From contig NC_133158.1 in the NCBI RefSeq assembly GCF_040802235.1, forward strand, positions 41,916,001 to 41,980,000: a stretch of 64,000 nucleotides of DNA, given 5' to 3'. Made by a program: the position numbers and the translations under genes. Positions 11,024 through 19,887 of the stretch are shown piece after piece (position 1 is the first letter of the stretch; each line of letters starts with the position of its first letter). This DNA is from Manis javanica (taxonomy: Eukaryota > Chordata > Mammalia > Pholidota > Manidae). The notes beneath the pieces were generated by a model. That model saw nothing but the letters and a program-made list of their open reading frames with translations, did no database searches and was not told where the DNA came from.

Positions 11024-11344
11024 TGTTTGTTTTTGTACTAATTGGTAAGTTTTATTTACATAAATTATACATCAATAAAGTTCACAAAAAGGCAAAAGAA
11101 AGACTTTTGAAACAAAGTAGTAATATTATTAGATATTTCACACACAAATAAGTATAGAGAATAATGTAGGAATGTCCTTATAGTTACCACTCAGATGACC
11201 AAATAAGATAACACAAACACAATCAAAAGCTTCCTGTGGGTCCCTTCCTCCCCCACAGAGTTAAACCACTATCTCTGTGTTTATTATACTTATGCTTGTT
11301 TTTACTATTTTATTTCATATGTATGTATCATCTTTTTTTTTTTT
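11024..11344 (-). mobile_element. Putative L1 3'-transduced segment with two poly(A) tails
   Basis: Read on the minus strand, the L1 3' end is followed by a 12-base A tract (11333-11344) and about 295 bp of non-L1-tail sequence. Then come AATAAA (complement of 11051-11056) and, some 15 bases later, a second A-rich tail (complement of 11021-11034). The target duplication lies outside the second tail. This is the structure made when L1 transcription reads through its own poly(A) site and copies 3' flanking DNA. The transduced piece contains old repeat-like sequence from the source locus. Confidence 0.65.
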
Positions 11345-11454
11345 GGTAACCTTAATGTACAATTACAAGAGCAACATTAAGGTCACTAGACTCACCCCAT
11401 TATCAAGTCCCCACCACATACCCCATTACAGTCACTGTCCATCAGTGTAGCAAG

Positions 11455-11460
11455 ATGCTA
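11455..11460. other. 6-bp target duplication of the betaretrovirus, left copy
   Basis: ATGCTA directly precedes the LTR here and directly follows the other LTR at 20296-20301. Six bases is the length typical of betaretroviral integration. Removing the provirus and one copy restores a continuous L1 3'UTR that agrees with the other L1s in the window. Confidence 0.95.
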
Positions 11461-11848
11461 TGTCCCGTCCAGCGGGACTTAGTTATTTGTGGGGACGAGG
11501 GGGATCCGACCTGAAAGAAAATGGGGGCGAGAGAAGAGCGAAGGCAAGACAGTATTCTGATCAAGCCTTCAAATTTTATTGTAAGACGGGGGTAGATATA
11601 CACCAGTGTTCAGGGGCAGAGTGGGCCATAGGATACTTGTAGGCAGGGGATTGGCTGCATAGCAGGGGTGGCGCAGCGAGTTACATTCTAATTGGTATAT
11701 GATAATGGGGAAGGAGGGGGAGAAGAGTATCTCTTGGCGCGCGCGGGCTTTCTTGTTGGCGCGCGCGGGCTCGTAGCTGATCTCCAGGAAGTGAAGCAGG
11801 AACCTCATGAACTGTGGCCATCTTGTTGTCTTTGTGTGGCTCCCAACA
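11461..11848 (-). repeat. 3' LTR of the betaretrovirus
   Basis: This 388-bp LTR (TGTTGGGAGC... to ...GGACGGGACA on the minus strand) is identical at every base to the 5' LTR at 19908-20295. U3 holds two copies of a CpG-rich unit, GGCGCGCGCGGGCT on the plus strand, about 22 bp apart (about 11735-11770), plus a CCAAT box. AATAAA is the complement of 11575-11580, which suggests a very short R region as in other betaretroviruses. Undecayed CpGs fit a young element. Confidence 0.97.
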
Positions 11849-11860
11849 TCTCCTCTCTTT
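11849..11860 (-). other. Polypurine tract of the betaretrovirus
   Basis: On the minus strand the purine run AAAGAGAGGAGA ends directly at the TGTTGGG of the 3' LTR. The interval 11861-12181 between here and the env stop is 3' untranslated sequence without a recognisable accessory gene. Confidence 0.85.
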
Positions 11861-12181
11861 CTATTTATTTTAGAAAGGTGGGCCTTAATCGAGTGAGGGA
11901 ATAGAGGCCTGGCTCCTCCAGCAGGGTAACATCCTGCAAATGCTCTCGGTATCTTTTAGGGAGGAGAGGCAGAGCTGAAAGCCAAATTGACCTTAATATA
12001 TCAAGGCTTTATGTACATATGGATACCAACCTCTATGCAAGCCAGGCGTATTCTCAGGGAGGACCAGAGAGGTTCTAGGAAGAACCCTCCCTTGCGGTAC
12101 TTTGTCTCGCACTCATCTCGATGCCCATACCCTCATAGTTAGGGGTATGTCTGGCTCTGGCTGACCAGCATATAGGCCACA

Positions 12182-14179
12182 TTAAGTACGGTGCCAGAAT
12201 CGATGGTACCATGGTTGAGGCGCCTGTAAAGTTGAAAACCGGAGACCGGGAGCATCGGTTGGCTCGGTGTAAGACTCTTCATCACAGGCTGTAAGTCTGT
12301 GATAATGAACAGCAACCGCTGGCTTGACGAGCTGGTCAACTTGCTCTCGAATAAAAACTGTCAGTTTTCTTAAGGCCCAAGGGCCAAGAGACACTAAAAG
12401 GAAGAATCCTGCCAAGGGTCCAAGGATGGTGGGGATCAGAGTAGTTAACCAAGGGGTGGCAGAGGTCCAGTTTTTATACCAGGCCTCATCCTTTTCTCTT
12501 TGTTTTTGCCTGGCTTCTAGGTTTTTCTTAACTTTATCAATGCTATCCTGCACTAACCCTGTTTTGTCTTTATAGAAGCAACATTCTTCTTTAAGAGCAG
12601 CGCAGAGACCTCCTTCTTTCAGGAAAAGGAGGTCTAACCCTCGGCGATTTTGGAGCACTACCTCAGAGAGAGAGACAACAGATTCTTTCAGGCTGTCTAA
12701 ACCCTCTTGCAGATTTTGTATGTCTTTATCAATAGCCTGACTAAGAGCATAATATTGTTGTTTAGAAGTAATTATGGAGGCAATGCCTGTTCCAGCCCCA
12801 GCTGCTCCTAATCCTAATAATACAGATAAGGTAATGGCGGTTACTGGCTCACGCTTAGTGCGAGTAGAGCCTGAGTAATATGGAAGGAGGTCTTCGGTGG
12901 GATGTATGGAAATCTTGGGCATGAGCATGACTAAAACACAATATTCATTGTTAGATATTAATAAGCGCGGGTTAACGGAGGGCGTTATGCCAAAGGAGCA
13001 AGCAAAATAAGTACCGTTGGGCGCGACAAGGAATTCATAGGACAGCGGGGGTGAGAAGGAGCTGTTACAGATGGGTACTAGCTGAGGGGGTAGACGCAAG
13101 AGGGGGCTATGTATACAGAGGCCTATTCCCGAAAGCTGCGTCAATGTGAGACCCGGAGAGGTTTCTGAAAAACGGGAGGGGTCTGACCAGCGAGTCTTGC
13201 TGGAGTCATTGGTAAGTATGAGGTCTGCTGAGGTGTTTACTAAAACTGCTATCCCTTCGTAAAACGGGGGAACGGGGGAGAAACATAACCAGCACTCGCT
13301 ATATCCAGTGGAGTTAAGGGATTTTGCAGTCACATTAGCCAGGCCTTTAAGGATTTCGCCTGTGGAGGGTAAAACCGGGGGGAGCAAGGCCTGGAAAACA
13401 GTACTAGTAGACAGGGGAGAAGGGTTAGAAGGTCTTGGGTCTCTTGCCTTAGGGGCAATAGGGCCAAGGACAACGTGCTTGTTGGCGTTTGGAATGGATC
13501 GAATTAATTTGATTTTAAAAGTGAGCCCAGGGTCCTTTCCTGAAACATAAAGCCTTAGCCCCCATTCATGTCCCCTGAGCCATCCATCAATAGGGGCCCT
13601 TTTTCCCTTGTCAGTAAAGGTAATGGAGAGCGGTGTACATCGCCCCCTTGTAGATTGGGTGCTTTGACATTCTGGGGTAACAGTTGAGTTAGGCTTGGGA
13701 TTCCAAGCCTTACTTACAGTTATATAATCCCAGGTGGAGCTAGGCTTCCAACTAGCATCTCCCGTAGTCTCACACCCCCAGGAGTCACAGAAATAGGAGT
13801 CTCTATATCCACATTTATAGTTAAGGGCTCGATCTCTATGAGCTCCCGGGCAGACATAAAATTCTGTTTCCCTGAGGTAGGTTCTCCTAGGGGTGTTGTT
13901 ACACCCAGGAGAGGTGGTAGATTGTCCCTCAGGGTAGGTCTCAGGGGAGGTGGAAAAAGGAAAGTAAATGTCTGGGGTCCCCCAGGCCGCAGAAGCTCCA
14001 GCGGCCAAGTCACAGAGATCAGGGGCAAGAACAGGCCATGGGGGGGTACTTGCTAAGGTGGAAGAACTGAAAACGACGTCTCCTGCTTCATTGGTGACTG
14101 TCCAGGTGAAATTGGAAATCTGATGGGTCCAAACGGGGCGAAAGGTCATGACGAGGGTCAATAGTGTACATATCTTCAT
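12182..14179 (-). CDS. env: Betaretrovirus envelope glycoprotein, intact (665 aa, type-D/gamma-like)
   Basis: A complete open frame for a class I fusion envelope. A signal peptide occupies about residues 1-18. The surface subunit contains a CXXC isomerase motif (Cys-Trp-Leu-Cys, 296-299). A furin site Arg-Thr-Lys-Arg lies at 440-443, followed by a Gly/Ala-rich fusion peptide (about 445-467), an immunosuppressive-domain-like helix (about 509-525), CX6CC (526-534), a membrane anchor (about 578-602) and a roughly 60-residue tail. CXXC with CX6CC is the covalent SU-TM arrangement of gammaretroviruses and of simian type-D betaretroviruses, unlike MMTV or HERV-K envelopes. It would be made from a spliced mRNA (donor 19767-19772, acceptor ending at 14189). 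It starts 37 nt after the pol stop. I see no stop, frameshift or lost cysteine. Receptor use is unknown. Confidence 0.95.
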   Translation of the reverse strand: MKICTLLTLVMTFRPVWTHQISNFTWTVTNEAGDVVFSSSTLASTPPWPVLAPDLCDLAAGASAAWGTPDIYFPFSTSPETYPEGQSTTSPGCNNTPRRTYLRETEFYVCPGAHRDRALNYKCGYRDSYFCDSWGCETTGDASWKPSSTWDYITVSKAWNPKPNSTVTPECQSTQSTRGRCTPLSITFTDKGKRAPIDGWLRGHEWGLRLYVSGKDPGLTFKIKLIRSIPNANKHVVLGPIAPKARDPRPSNPSPLSTSTVFQALLPPVLPSTGEILKGLANVTAKSLNSTGYSECWLCFSPVPPFYEGIAVLVNTSADLILTNDSSKTRWSDPSRFSETSPGLTLTQLSGIGLCIHSPLLRLPPQLVPICNSSFSPPLSYEFLVAPNGTYFACSFGITPSVNPRLLISNNEYCVLVMLMPKISIHPTEDLLPYYSGSTRTKREPVTAITLSVLLGLGAAGAGTGIASIITSKQQYYALSQAIDKDIQNLQEGLDSLKESVVSLSEVVLQNRRGLDLLFLKEGGLCAALKEECCFYKDKTGLVQDSIDKVKKNLEARQKQREKDEAWYKNWTSATPWLTTLIPTILGPLAGFFLLVSLGPWALRKLTVFIREQVDQLVKPAVAVHYHRLTACDEESYTEPTDAPGLRFSTLQAPQPWYHRFWHRT

Positions 14180-14187
14180 TTTTGCCT

Positions 14188-14205
14188 CCTGAAAATAAAC
14201 AGAAA
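14188..14205 (-). promoter_or_regulatory. Putative env splice acceptor
   Basis: On the minus strand a pyrimidine-rich run ends in TTTTCAG, with the AG at 14190-14189. The exon would start at 14188, only nine bases before the env ATG (14179-14177). The matching donor is at 19767-19772. This is inferred from consensus only. Confidence 0.6.
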
Positions 14206-14216
14206 GGGAAGGCTTC

Positions 14217-16838
14217 TCAGGGGTTAATATGCCCTGGACTGGAATTATTATTGTTTCTGCCTCTATTTGTGTCTAGGAGTTTAATGAGCCTATCTGGGAG
14301 CCATCGGGCATTTTGTGCCTTAGCATCATATATACAAGCATGTCCTTTCCCCCATATGAGCACAGGGTCAGGCCCGTGCCATGTATTGGTCATCGGATCT
14401 CTCCACATAGCTTGTGCATAATTATCTGCCGTGGAGGGATGCCAAAGGCGATCAGCAGCGGTTTTACCCGCGGAGTCATAAGTAAGGAAATTGAGAACAA
14501 ACAGTGCATGATTTAGGAGTGTCTTTGCACTACCTGTTCTCGGATAGAGTACTTCTCCCCCCGACTGAAGTTTGAATAACATGTTTTTAAGGGTTAAGTG
14601 GGCTCTTTCAACAATGCCTTGGCCTTGGGGATTATAGGGAATTCCTGTTACGTGCTTAATATCTAACTGCGCACAGAACTGTTTAAAGCTAGAGCTGGCG
14701 TATCCAGGCCCATTGTCAGTTTTTAAGATTTTAGGTTGTGGTAGATATGCCAGGCATGAGAGAACATGGGTAATAACATTTTTAGTTGCCTCTCCCGTTT
14801 GCAAGGATGCACATAGGAAACCACTACATGTGTCAATAGACACATGGATATATTTTAATTTACCAAAGGGAGGGTAATGAGTGACATCCATTTGCCATAT
14901 CTCTCCTGGAACTAACCCCCGGGGGTTGATTCCGTTATGAGGCTCTGGGAGGAGAGTTAGACATCCTTGACATTGTCGAACTATTTGGCGGGCCTGTTCT
15001 CGGGTGATTGAAAATTTGAGTCTAAGAGTGTGAGCATTGAGATGATGTAGTTCATGAGCCCGTTGGGCTGCAGCCAAGGGTGAGTCTGGCGTGACAGAGG
15101 CTACTAATTGAGTCGCCAGATCAACCCTGTCATTGCCTTTGGCAAGCGGCCCTGGAAGGCCAGTGTGAGCGCGTATGTGCCCGATGAAAAAAGGGGCATC
15201 GCGGCTTAAAATTAATTTTTGCAATTTTGCGAATAGGGGGGAAGCATTTGTAGAGGGACGTATGTAAGGCACTGTCTCTAATAGGGGAACAGAGGTTGCT
15301 ACATAGGCACTATCAGTGTAAAGGTTAAAGGGGGCATCTATTAAAAGCTCAAAAACCTTGATTATTGCAGTTAGTTCAACAAGTTGTGCAGAAGAGAGGT
15401 CTGTCTGTATTCGAGTAACTTGCCCATTAATACTGAAAGCGGCTATACCGGAGGAGGACCCATCAGAGAACACCATTACAGCCCCAGCAATTGGCGTGGT
15501 TTTAGTCCTTTTGGGAAAGACAACCGGGGTCTTTTGAAGGAACTGGACTAATCTGTCTGCAGGGTAATGATTGTCTATTGTCCCCTGGAAGGAGGTGCAG
15601 CTAATTGCCCAATCATCATCATGTTGAATAAGCCATTGTAATTGAGATGTATTGTATGGGAGGGTTATAACTTCAGGGTCTCTCCCAAACAACTTGAGAG
15701 CTGCCTCTCGGCCTAAACGTAAGAGGGCAGCAACTAATTGAGGATAGGTAGCTAAGACTCTAGGGGGGGAGGCTGGCAAATGAACCCAAAATAGTGGATG
15801 GTTCTGCCAAAGGACTCCTGTAGGGGAGAAGGGGGTAGGGAAAATGAGCAGCCACAAACTTAGATGTGGAGAGAAGTAGCTAATGGTCTGTTCAGAAATA
15901 GCCCGCTCTACAATGGTTAATGCCCTTTGTGCTTCTGATGAAAGCGAGCGGGGGGAGGAAGGATCAGGGTCTCCACGTAGGACATCAAACAAAGGCTTTA
16001 ACTCTCCGGTGGTCAGCTTTAAATAAGGCCTGAGCCAGTTGATGTCTCCTAGCAGACGCTGAAAATCATTAAGAGTGTTTAAGGAGCTTCTCTTTAACTG
16101 AATTTTTTGAGTGAGGATTTTATTAGAAAATAATTCAAAGCCTAAAAATAGTTGGGGGGGGTGGACCTGGACCTTTTCTGGGGAAATTTGTAGTCCTCGA
16201 TCTCGGAGGGCAGTGACTAGCTGTTGACTGGCCGCATAGAGCTGTTGCTGGTCAGGACCGGCAAGAAGAATATCGTCCATATAATGGATAATATACAAAG
16301 TGGGGAAGAGCAACCTAAAGGGGTCTATAGTCTGGGCTACAAACTTTTGGCAGAGAGTGGGGCTGTTGGCCATTCCTTGTGGGAGAACTCTCCACTGAAA
16401 CCGGGGAGAAGGCCCTACACAATTGGTAATGGGTATACTAAAGGCAAAACGTTTGCAATCATCAGGATGCAAAGGTATGGAGAAAAAGCAATCTTTTAGA
16501 TCAATTACTAATTTGACATACCCTTTAGGAATGGCTATTGGAGAGGGAATTCCCGGTTGTAATGCGCCCATAGGGACCATGGTCTTATTAACCGCCCTGA
16601 GGTCTTGTAGGAGCCTCCACTTGCCTGATTTCTTTTGGATTACAAAGATTGGGGTGTTCCAAGGGGATGTAGAAGGTTCAATATGTCCAGCAGCCAGCTG
16701 TTCCTGCACTAACTCTATGGCTGCATTTAATTTTGTAGTGGTAAGGGGCCATTGATCGATCCAGACAGGAACATCACTTTTCCAAGTAATCTTGTCTGCC
16801 TGGAGTGCAGGAGGAGCAACGGCCCTTACGAAAAATGT
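14217..16838 (-). CDS. pol: Betaretrovirus pol: RT, RNase H and integrase, intact
   Basis: The frame is open from the pro-pol frameshift point (about 16832-16838) to the TAA at 14217-14219, about 870 codons, and has no ATG requirement. Counted from a codon at 16709, it shows RT palm motifs (Asp at 72; Tyr-Met-Asp-Asp at 143-146) and the RNase H acidic residues (415, 445, 466 and about 530). The integrase zinc-binding His/His/Cys/Cys region (about 555-583) and catalytic Asp 608, Asp 665 and Glu 701 follow. All catalytic residues I can name are present. The enzyme would copy genomic RNA to DNA and integrate it. It is expressed only after two -1 frameshifts, as is normal for betaretroviruses. 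Confidence 0.95.
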   Translation of the reverse strand, partial: TFFVRAVAPPALQADKITWKSDVPVWIDQWPLTTTKLNAAIELVQEQLAAGHIEPSTSPWNTPIFVIQKKSGKWRLLQDLRAVNKTMVPMGALQPGIPSPIAIPKGYVKLVIDLKDCFFSIPLHPDDCKRFAFSIPITNCVGPSPRFQWRVLPQGMANSPTLCQKFVAQTIDPFRLLFPTLYIIHYMDDILLAGPDQQQLYAASQQLVTALRDRGLQISPEKVQVHPPQLFLGFELFSNKILTQKIQLKRSSLNTLNDFQRLLGDINWLRPYLKLTTGELKPLFDVLRGDPDPSSPRSLSSEAQRALTIVERAISEQTISYFSPHLSLWLLIFPTPFSPTGVLWQNHPLFWVHLPASPPRVLATYPQLVAALLRLGREAALKLFGRDPEVITLPYNTSQLQWLIQHDDDWAISCTSFQGTIDNHYPADRLVQFLQKTPVVFPKRTKTTPIAGAVMVFSDGSSSGIAAFSINGQVTRIQTDLSSAQLVELTAIIKVFELLIDAPFNLYTDSAYVATSVPLLETVPYIRPSTNASPLFAKLQKLILSRDAPFFIGHIRAHTGLPGPLAKGNDRVDLATQLVASVTPDSPLAAAQRAHELHHLNAHTLRLKFSITREQARQIVRQCQGCLTLLPEPHNGINPRGLVPGEIWQMDVTHYPPFGKLKYIHVSIDTCSGFLCASLQTGEATKNVITHVLSCLAYLPQPKILKTDNGPGYASSSFKQFCAQLDIKHVTGIPYNPQGQGIVERAHLTLKNMLFKLQSGGEVLYPRTGSAKTLLNHALFVLNFLTYDSAGKTAADRLWHPSTADNYAQAMWRDPMTNTWHGPDPVLIWGKGHACIYDAKAQNARWLPDRLIKLLDTNRGRNNNNSSPGHINP

Positions 16839-17742
16839 TTTTCAAACCCTAAACCTGAGCGGTCTATCTTAGGCGTGGCCAGTATCGGGTTGGGATCTCC
16901 CTGTTTTAGTTTGCCCAACCCCTGACCAGGGAGGTAACCCTGTGAAAGCATCTGCTGTGTTACAACTTCATTAGGGCTACACATGATGACTTTCATTTGA
17001 GAAAGGATATCTCTTCCCCAAAGATTTACTGGCAACCCAGGAACTACGAAGGGTTGAATGAATCCGGTATTTCCTTCTTCGTCTTCCCAGTTTAGTAACT
17101 GTGAGCTCTGTAAGGTGTTTCTTGACTGTCCAATTCCTTGTAGATGGGTCAAGGAAGCGTGTAAGGGCCAGCTGGAGGGCCATGAAGCCTGAGATATGAC
17201 CGTAGAGTCGGCCCCCGAATCTAAAATTCCTTCAAATACTTTTCCTTGGATCTTAAGCTTAAGAGTGGGGCGTTCTTTAGTAATGGCTTGGATCCAATAT
17301 AAGTCTGAAGAACCTGGGGTAGAGGAGCCTCGCTTCTTATGAATAGCAGGGTGAGATGTACTTAAAGGGAGGGGGAGTGCCTGCGCAAGGCGCTGACCTT
17401 TCATAATGCTGACAGGGCACCGGGGAGCACTAGCAAGAATTTTTATTTCTCCAGTATAGTCATTGTCAACTAAGGAAGGGTGGACAATAAGGCCGTTTAT
17501 TGTGGTGGAAGCTCGCCCTAAAATTAGAAAATAAGTATCTTTGGGAGGTGGGCCATAAATTCCTGTGGAAATAATTGTAACTCCCTCTTCAGGCGTTAAT
17601 ATTGTTGAGGAGGAGGCACAGAGGTCAAGTCCTGCACTCCCGGGTGTGGCCCGATAGAGGGCGGGAGTGCTACAGCTAGGCTGTTCCCCGAGGCCGGCTG
17701 AAATGGAATTGGCTGGGGGGCCCGGGGCTGGCCCCTCAGCCC
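16826..17742 (-). CDS. pro: Betaretrovirus pro: dUTPase-like region plus protease with G-patch
   Basis: The -1 frame relative to gag is open from the slippery site at 17743-17749 to the TAA at 16826-16828, about 305 codons, close to type-D pro. The first third overlaps the end of gag and then contains a dUTPase-like stretch (around 17440-17500, with a Val-Asp-Asn-Asp-Tyr segment). The retropepsin active site reads Asp-Ser-Gly-Ala (about 17212-17223). The C-terminus carries a glycine-rich G-patch (about 16890-16935), a hallmark of betaretroviral proteases. It would cleave Gag and Pol precursors. An ATG at 17404 is internal and is not the real start. Confidence 0.9.
16832..16838 (-). promoter_or_regulatory. 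Putative pro-pol slippery site (degenerate heptamer)
   Basis: On the minus strand ACATTTT lies in register as A-CAT-TTT four codons before the pro stop. The pol frame has a stop just upstream (TGA overlapping the Phe-Glu codons), so the shift must happen within the next 15 or so bases, and this is the best heptamer there. It departs from XXXYYYZ at one X position, comparable to the known imperfect MMTV site GGATTTA. This is an inference from register. Confidence 0.55.
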
Positions 17743-19746
17743 GTTTCCCTGAAAAGGGGGGGTGAAAGGATTTGTGGTACTGTAAAAGGGATTTGTTGGA
17801 TTGTTACGGCACTCTTTGGCCCAGTGCCGCCCCTTATGGCAGCGAGGGCAAATACCGGGGACTGACCCGACTCTAGGAGGAGGAGCTGTGGTAGAGCATT
17901 GGCGAGCGAAATGGCCTGGCTGTCCACATTTAAAGCAGTTACGCATAGGCGGTGCGCCCCTGGGGAAGGAAGGAGGATAAGAAGCCGGGGGAGTCTGAAC
18001 AGCGGCACCCACAGCTAAAAGGGCTTGGACTTTGGATGTAAAAGGATCGACATCTCTACACATTCTCAGCATTTCATCAAGAGTTTTGTCTCGAGTCTTA
18101 CCGCGGAGGACGGCTCGACATGCCGAATTGGCGTTTTCATAGGCTAGCTGTTTTACAATCTTATCATTGGCAGCCGCGGAACCAAGGGTCCTTTCGGCGG
18201 CCTCTAACAGTCTGCTAACAAATTCGCTATAGTCTTCTTGCGAGCTTTGAGTGATCTTAGTTAGAGGAGTGTTAGCAGTCCCGGAAGCAGGGAGTGATAT
18301 CCAAGCGCCCAAAGCGGCATCTTTCACTTGAGATAAAAGACCAAGGGGAAGGCGCTGCTGCCTGGTTTCAGAGATATATCTGCCCTGTCCCGTAAGCTTA
18401 TCAAACGTCCAGGACGCTGTTGGGGAATGAGGGTCTTTTACATTGGCAGCAGCGATGGTCTGACAGCGGTCAGCAAAATCTGCCTTCCAAGTTAGAAACT
18501 GACCACGGGTAAGCACAGCCTGGACTATACGCAGCCATTCACCTGGGAGTAAATGTCCTCCTCGAGACAGCGAATCAAGAACAGAAAGGGTAAAAGGGGC
18601 ATTGGGGCCATAAGCTTTAACGGCCGCGTTCAGCTCTTTTAAGCTTTTGAAATGGATTTTGTGAAATTCTCTAGGGCCATCGGCAGGCTCGGCCGGCTCT
18701 GGCTCAGCCTGCTCTTCCTCCTCACTTTCTAATTCCTGAGCAGCAGGGGCGTCTTCACCATCGCTTTCAAGATCGCCCTCTTCCGGACTACGTGTTGTGG
18801 AGGTGGGGCCAGAGCGGGCGGAGGCCCGGGTAAGAACAGGAAAGAGCAGTTTTTTAGGTTTTGTGGCTGTAAGCGGTTTCTTAGAGAGGCTCCTTTGCGA
18901 AGGTAATGAGGGACGAACTGGTTGGGAGACAACCAATTTTTGGAGATGGCAAGTTATTCTTTGTTCTACTATCTGTGCTATTAGGTCTTCAGTGCTGGTA
19001 GGGGGGCTAACAGGACTGGGAGCCGGAGGGGGTAGCGGAGGGGCCGACGGGGGCAAAAAGGCCGAGGCGCAAACATTGGGAGGCCGAATAGGGGGAGTGT
19101 AAGAAGGGGGGTTAAGCGACGGGGCGGCAAGGGGCCAATCTGGGTTGTGATACCTGGCCGCCTCGTCTTCTAGTTCGGCCGCGTCTCCCGGATCTAAAGG
19201 TTCGCTATTTTGGCTCTTAGTCACGACCGGAAAAACCTTTTGTGTATCGACAAAGTCCGAATCTCGAGGGAGAGGCGGATAAATGCAACATTTGGGAGGG
19301 GTATCATGGAGGGCACCGAGCAAAGATGGTGTTAGGCTAGGGGAGGGGGATTTAGCTGATTTTGGAGCAGGGGGATCACTCGAAAGAGACGATTTTGAGG
19401 CCGCCCGAGATAGGGGGCGGAGGCAATATTCTGCCACTGACAAGAGTTGACGTTTATCAGGGTCAGTATTTTCAACAATATCTCTGATAAGACTCCAATA
19501 GGAAAATACTGAAACAGGAACAGAGTCAGGGCCGTTTTTGATAAGATAATCATTTAAATCTCTACCTACTTTCTGCCATTTTTTAGGATGAATTTCAGGG
19601 CCATTAACAATAAACCACGGACAGACTTCATCAACAAAAATAAAAAACTTTACCAAGTCTTTCTTTTTAACTCGAACTCCTCTCTCCCTAAGCGAACTTT
19701 TTAGGTCTCTTATGAAGACCGCTTCTTTACTTAATCTAGTTCCCAT
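17596..19746 (-). CDS. gag: Betaretrovirus Gag polyprotein, intact (716 aa)
   Basis: Structural precursor that builds the particle. It starts Met-Gly, suited to N-myristoylation and membrane targeting. Matrix is at about residues 1-100. A long proline-rich and acidic linker follows (about 120-360), with a Pro-Pro-Ser-Tyr late domain at 213-216 that would recruit NEDD4-type ligases and ESCRT. Capsid is at about 360-580, with the major homology region at about 500-520. Two CCHC zinc knuckles lie at 604-617 and 633-646. The frame is unbroken. The start is fixed by the ATG at 19746, just downstream of a splice donor. The last part overlaps pro in the -1 frame. Confidence 0.95.
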   Translation of the reverse strand: MGTRLSKEAVFIRDLKSSLRERGVRVKKKDLVKFFIFVDEVCPWFIVNGPEIHPKKWQKVGRDLNDYLIKNGPDSVPVSVFSYWSLIRDIVENTDPDKRQLLSVAEYCLRPLSRAASKSSLSSDPPAPKSAKSPSPSLTPSLLGALHDTPPKCCIYPPLPRDSDFVDTQKVFPVVTKSQNSEPLDPGDAAELEDEAARYHNPDWPLAAPSLNPPSYTPPIRPPNVCASAFLPPSAPPLPPPAPSPVSPPTSTEDLIAQIVEQRITCHLQKLVVSQPVRPSLPSQRSLSKKPLTATKPKKLLFPVLTRASARSGPTSTTRSPEEGDLESDGEDAPAAQELESEEEEQAEPEPAEPADGPREFHKIHFKSLKELNAAVKAYGPNAPFTLSVLDSLSRGGHLLPGEWLRIVQAVLTRGQFLTWKADFADRCQTIAAANVKDPHSPTASWTFDKLTGQGRYISETRQQRLPLGLLSQVKDAALGAWISLPASGTANTPLTKITQSSQEDYSEFVSRLLEAAERTLGSAAANDKIVKQLAYENANSACRAVLRGKTRDKTLDEMLRMCRDVDPFTSKVQALLAVGAAVQTPPASYPPSFPRGAPPMRNCFKCGQPGHFARQCSTTAPPPRVGSVPGICPRCHKGRHWAKECRNNPTNPFYSTTNPFTPPFQGNGLRGQPRAPQPIPFQPASGNSLAVALPPSIGPHPGVQDLTSVPPPQQY
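17686..17735 (-). promoter_or_regulatory. Predicted frameshift-stimulating pseudoknot
   Basis: After a 7-nt spacer, GGGGCC (17730-17735) can pair with GGCCCC (17717-17722) around a 7-nt loop. Loop bases CCCCG can pair with CGGGG at 17686-17690, giving an H-type pseudoknot with a long third loop. This was found by eye; no folding was computed. Confidence 0.5.
17743..17749 (-). promoter_or_regulatory. Gag-pro -1 slippery heptamer
   Basis: GGGAAAC on the minus strand sits exactly in register (Gln-Gly-Asn codons, G-GGA-AAC). It is the heptamer type used by simian type-D viruses. The -1 frame is open from here through the end of pro. Confidence 0.85.
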
Positions 19747-19766
19747 TTTCTTATAAGGCGGCCGGT

Positions 19767-19772
19767 ACTCAC
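19767..19772 (-). promoter_or_regulatory. Putative major splice donor of the betaretrovirus
   Basis: CTG|GTGAGTA on the minus strand lies about 20 bases upstream of the gag ATG. It is a strong donor consensus in the leader, where the env mRNA donor is expected. Confidence 0.6.
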
Positions 19773-19887
19773 CAGGGACGACGACCTCCGTGAGCGGCGA
19801 AAGGCGTCTCCTATTGTTTCATCAAGAAGGGGTCTGGCCAGACGATATCTTACTCGGGGGTCCGCCTGCGAAGGATCCGCGCCTCTG

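Noticed and set aside
12182..14179. Calling the intact env a domesticated syncytin
   Set aside because: The whole provirus is intact with identical LTRs, so an open env is expected from youth alone; there is no evidence of selection for a host role.
16840..16846. GAAAAAC near the pro-pol junction as slippery site
   Set aside because: It is not in the reading register required for a -1 shift, and the pol frame has a stop overlapping it.
17736..17742. GGGCTG paired with CAGCCC as first pseudoknot stem
   Set aside because: That stem would begin with no spacer after the slippery heptamer; the stem starting 7 nt downstream fits known signals better.
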